A stretch of 64,000 nt of DNA from assembly GCA_054601695.1 (NCBI GenBank), contig BAAHQB010000014.1:248001-312000 (forward strand), read 5' to 3'. The notes beneath the pieces are model-generated. The model was given only the letters and a program-made list of their open reading frames with translations, searched no databases and was not told where the DNA came from. The stretch is from Amorphochlora amoebiformis (lineage: Eukaryota > Cercozoa > Chlorarachniophyceae). A program made the translations under genes and the position numbers. Below, one piece after another: positions 29,434 to 64,000 of the stretch. Each line of letters starts with the position of its first letter. Position 1 is the stretch's first letter.

Positions 29434-29477
29434 ATATATTTATATGTACACTCTTATCTGATGTATCTCTAAAGCAT

Positions 29478-29524
<47 letters not shown>

Positions 29525-29533
29525 TATATATAT

Positions 29534-30012
<479 letters not shown>

Positions 30013-30042
30013 ATATATATACTTTGTTCTTTTCTTATCCAG

Positions 30043-30113
30043 ATTATTCAAATCCTCACACTCAGGGGGGTTAAACCCCCCCCCAGATTGGCAAACAAAT
30101 TTGAGATCCTGAG
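30043..30113 (+). CDS. Possible ankyrin exon, + strand
   Basis: TTGTTCTTTTCTTATCCAG is the best pyrimidine-tract acceptor in the window. Reads [19 protein letters not shown], parallel to [19 protein letters not shown]. Donor GTTAGG. It lies 2.6 kb left of the gene A start, on the opposite strand to its neighbours, so its gene is unclear. Confidence 0.35.
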
Positions 30114-30815
30114 GTTAGGGTTAGGATTAGGGTTAATCCTGAGGTTAGGGTTAGGATTAGGGTTAAGGTTAAGGTTAGGGTTAGGGTTAGGGTTTTGGTT
30201 GGGGTCTGGGTTAGGGTTAGAGTCTGGGTTAGGGTTAGAGTTAGGGTTAGGGTTAGGGTTAGGGTTAGGGTTAGGGTTAGGTTATAGATGATATATTACT
30301 TCAAAGTCGTATTGTTCTTTTTGAGCCTGGTAAGATTTAGGGTTAGGGTCAAAGTTAGGGTTAGGGTTAGGGTTAGAGTTAGGGTTAGGGTTAGGGTTAG
30401 AGTTTGGGTTAGGGTTAGGGTAAACGGTTAGGGTTTGGGATACTGCTTGGAGAAGAGAGAGGTCGGCTTCGTAGGAGGACTGGGTTAGGGTTAGGGTTAG
30501 GGTTAGGGTTAGGGTTAGGGTTAGGGTTAGGGTTAGGGTAAGGGTCAGGATTAGGGTTAGAGTTAGGGTTAGAGTTAGGGTTGTTAGGATTTATTTACGA
30601 CCTCTGGATAATTGGAGACAGAGAAGGGCACATGTGTGTCTGGTTAGTGTTAGGGTTAGGGTTAGGGTAATGGTTAGGGTTAGTGTTAGGGTTAGGGTTA
30701 GGGTAATGGTTAGGGTTAGTGTTAGGGTTAGGGTTAGGGTAATGGTTAGGGTTAGTGTTAGGGTTAGGGTTAGGGTAATGGTTAGGGTTATTGTTAGGGT
30801 TAGGGTTTTTGTTGG
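30114..30815. repeat. TTAGGG arrays
   Basis: TTAGGG on + . A TAATGGTTAGGGTTAGTG unit is tandem four times at 30640-30790. Gaps at 30300-30330, 30432-30482 and 30585-30640 are bounded by AG and GT on the - strand and may hold small exons. Confidence 0.85.
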
Positions 30816-30856
30816 AATTACTGTCACTGGTGTCGTTGAAGTGGGGTATCTGAGGT

Positions 30857-30960
<104 letters not shown>

Positions 30961-30988
30961 ATTATATATATATATATATAATTATATA

Positions 30989-31027
<39 letters not shown>

Positions 31028-31036
31028 TTATATATG

Positions 31037-31115
<79 letters not shown>

Positions 31116-31116
31116 A

Positions 31117-31209
<93 letters not shown>

Positions 31210-31224
31210 CATATATATACATAT

Positions 31225-31260
<36 letters not shown>

Positions 31261-31269
31261 GTACATTCC

Positions 31270-31380
31270 TAACCGTTGCCCTAACCCTAAACCTAATCCT
31301 AACCTTAACCGTAACCCCATCCCTAACCCTAACCCTAACCCTAACCCTAACCCGACACCATAACCCGGCACCCTAACCCT
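31270..31380. repeat. CCCTAA array
   Basis: Degenerate CCCTAA on + , ending in CCCTAG at about 31380. Confidence 0.85.
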
Positions 31381-31480
31381 AGAATTAACGGCTAAGCATG
31401 GTAAATTATGTGATTTTAGTTGGAACTAACCACATCTTCGGTCGAAACTTCTCGAATTCTAAATATATTTGAATTTGTAA

Positions 31481-31549
<69 letters not shown>

Positions 31550-31586
31550 GTACATACACACACATATATACATATATATATATATC

Positions 31587-31735
<149 letters not shown>

Positions 31736-31809
31736 ACTATATATAAAAATATACATATATATATATAGGTATACATACATTTTTTTCCATACATATCTAT
31801 ACATGAATA

Positions 31810-31875
<66 letters not shown>

Positions 31876-31878
<3 letters not shown>

Positions 31879-32728
31879 CCCTGGCTTGTGATCCGCGACC
31901 ATACTAACCAGCAGGCGCGACGCGACAAATAAAAATATCACAACCCCTGAGGTCTTTCCCTAATGATATATTCGCAATTATATATTGACCTCAATAACCT
32001 CCCCCCCTCCTTTTCCTCCAATCCTCTAATGATCAGATATCATCGCATCCCACCAGCCGGATGAGAAAGTCGGACATGAATCTTGAATGTGCTCCTGCAA
32101 AGATTTTTTTTCAGATTTTGAATTATTTTTCGAATACGTAGCTACTGTAAGAGGGGTGGAGGGGAAAGGGCGAGGAAAGTGGAGACGAGGGCACCTTTCA
32201 GATCATTTCGGAGTTGGTGTTCGGAAAGAAGAGTGTTGTCATATCATGTCAACCCTTTCTCTTGAGATGTGTGTGATATCTACACTTAGATATATTCACA
32301 TATCTCATTAATATATGAGCGTTTATCATAAATTTACCTAACGCTCTCCTAGAATACTGAGGAAAATATTATCAATTTATCGGCTCAATCAAACCGACAT
32401 GCCGACGAGCTTCTAGCCCTCCCTCTACACCCTTTTCCACCTCTCCTCTCTCCCCCCCCCCACTGGTCCGCTTCTCCGATTCAAAACCTCCTCCAATTCC
32501 GCACAATTATTTTCTTCGAAAAATAATTCGTCTCTTTCCCCCGTAGACCTCGTATCTCCTGACAATGCCCAATCTGCCCGTCCAACTCACCCCTCTCATA
32601 GCCCTCGCTTGCCTCCTCGCAATATCCGGGCCTCCGACTCGCCTAAGCCGACATTTTCTTTCGAAAAAGAGAAAAATCCGGGTGGAAGGAAAAGTAATTT
32701 TCGGCCGGTGGTCGGCGACGTCGACACC
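31876..32728 (+). promoter_or_regulatory. Non-repetitive leader or divergent promoter of gene A
   Basis: This is the longest stretch free of microsatellite in the right half. It is pyrimidine-rich at 31995-32025 and 32400-32460 and becomes GC-rich towards 32729. A frame open from about 32417 runs into the ATG but has no upstream ATG, so I read it as 5' untranslated sequence. Gene A lies to the right and probable - strand ankyrin genes to the left, so it may be a shared divergent promoter. No TATA box or initiator can be named with confidence. Confidence 0.45.
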
Positions 32729-63523
<30,795 letters not shown>

Positions 63524-63812
63524 GTAACTTCTTACCTTAATCAGTTTTACTTTTTTTTTTTTCTATTCCCCTCTTTTTTATTTTTTTTTTTATTTTTTCG
63601 GCTGTTTTTCGGTATGTTTTTTGTTTGGATTTGTGTATGTATATATATAAATGTATATATATATATATATATATATAAATATATATATATGTATGTATGT
63701 ATGTATGTATATATAAATATATGTATATATTATATGTGTGCATATGTATGTATATATAAGTGTTTGTGTGTGCAAATATATGTATGTAGAATATAATACA
63801 CATATATATATA

Positions 63813-63850
<38 letters not shown>

Positions 63851-63932
63851 TACATATATATATGCTATATTATATATAGATATGTATGTATATATATATA
63901 TCCTATCCCGCTACTATTATATGTGTATATAC

Positions 63933-64000
<68 letters not shown>

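Overview
This is eukaryotic nuclear DNA. It has spliceosomal genes with GT-AG introns, telomere-type TTAGGG/CCCTAA hexamers and very heavy (AT)n microsatellite load. There is no bacterial, phage or organellar signal. The species cannot be named from the sequence. TTAGGG-type repeats and minute exons fit many protists, fungi and animals. Well under a tenth of the window appears to code. The long Tyr-Ile, Val-Arg, Thr-Leu, Asn-Pro and Ser-Leu open frames are translated repeats, not genes.

The right half (about 31.9-64 kb) holds one + strand gene that can be read by hand. It starts at a Kozak-like ATG at 32729 and runs off the right edge. I join 42 exons of 25-101 nt (mean about 55 nt) into one uninterrupted frame of 775 codons, in phase at all 41 junctions. 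The product is a string of about 22 ankyrin repeats. Forty introns are GT-AG and one appears to be GC-AG. The introns are made of three things: (AT)n microsatellite, interstitial telomeric hexamers, and tandem broken copies of the neighbouring exon edge. Roughly a dozen introns are telomeric repeat almost from splice site to splice site, and in nine introns the acceptor is the hexamer changed by one base (CCCTAG or CCCTAAG).

The left half (about 1-31 kb) is built the same way but appears to be read from the - strand. Short islands bounded by AG and GT on the - strand translate into ankyrin-register peptides. Telomeric arrays there are mostly TTAGGG on the + strand, which is CCCTAA in the sense of transcription. 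Probable first exons end at 8332 and 16373. Probable terminal exons with stops lie at 19655, 16908 and perhaps 9255. I infer three or four head-to-tail ankyrin genes on the - strand, divergent from the + strand gene across the non-repetitive region 31.88-32.73 kb. Chains are incomplete there and strand calls are less secure.

Other contents are two copies of a tRNA-derived element (6.74-6.99 and 29.60-29.88 kb, one with a perfect 26-bp inverted repeat), further tRNA-like fragments, several minisatellites, GA/CT tracts of up to 1.4 kb and a (CG)n tract. The features most worth following are the telomeric-repeat introns and the polar tandem duplication of exon edges.
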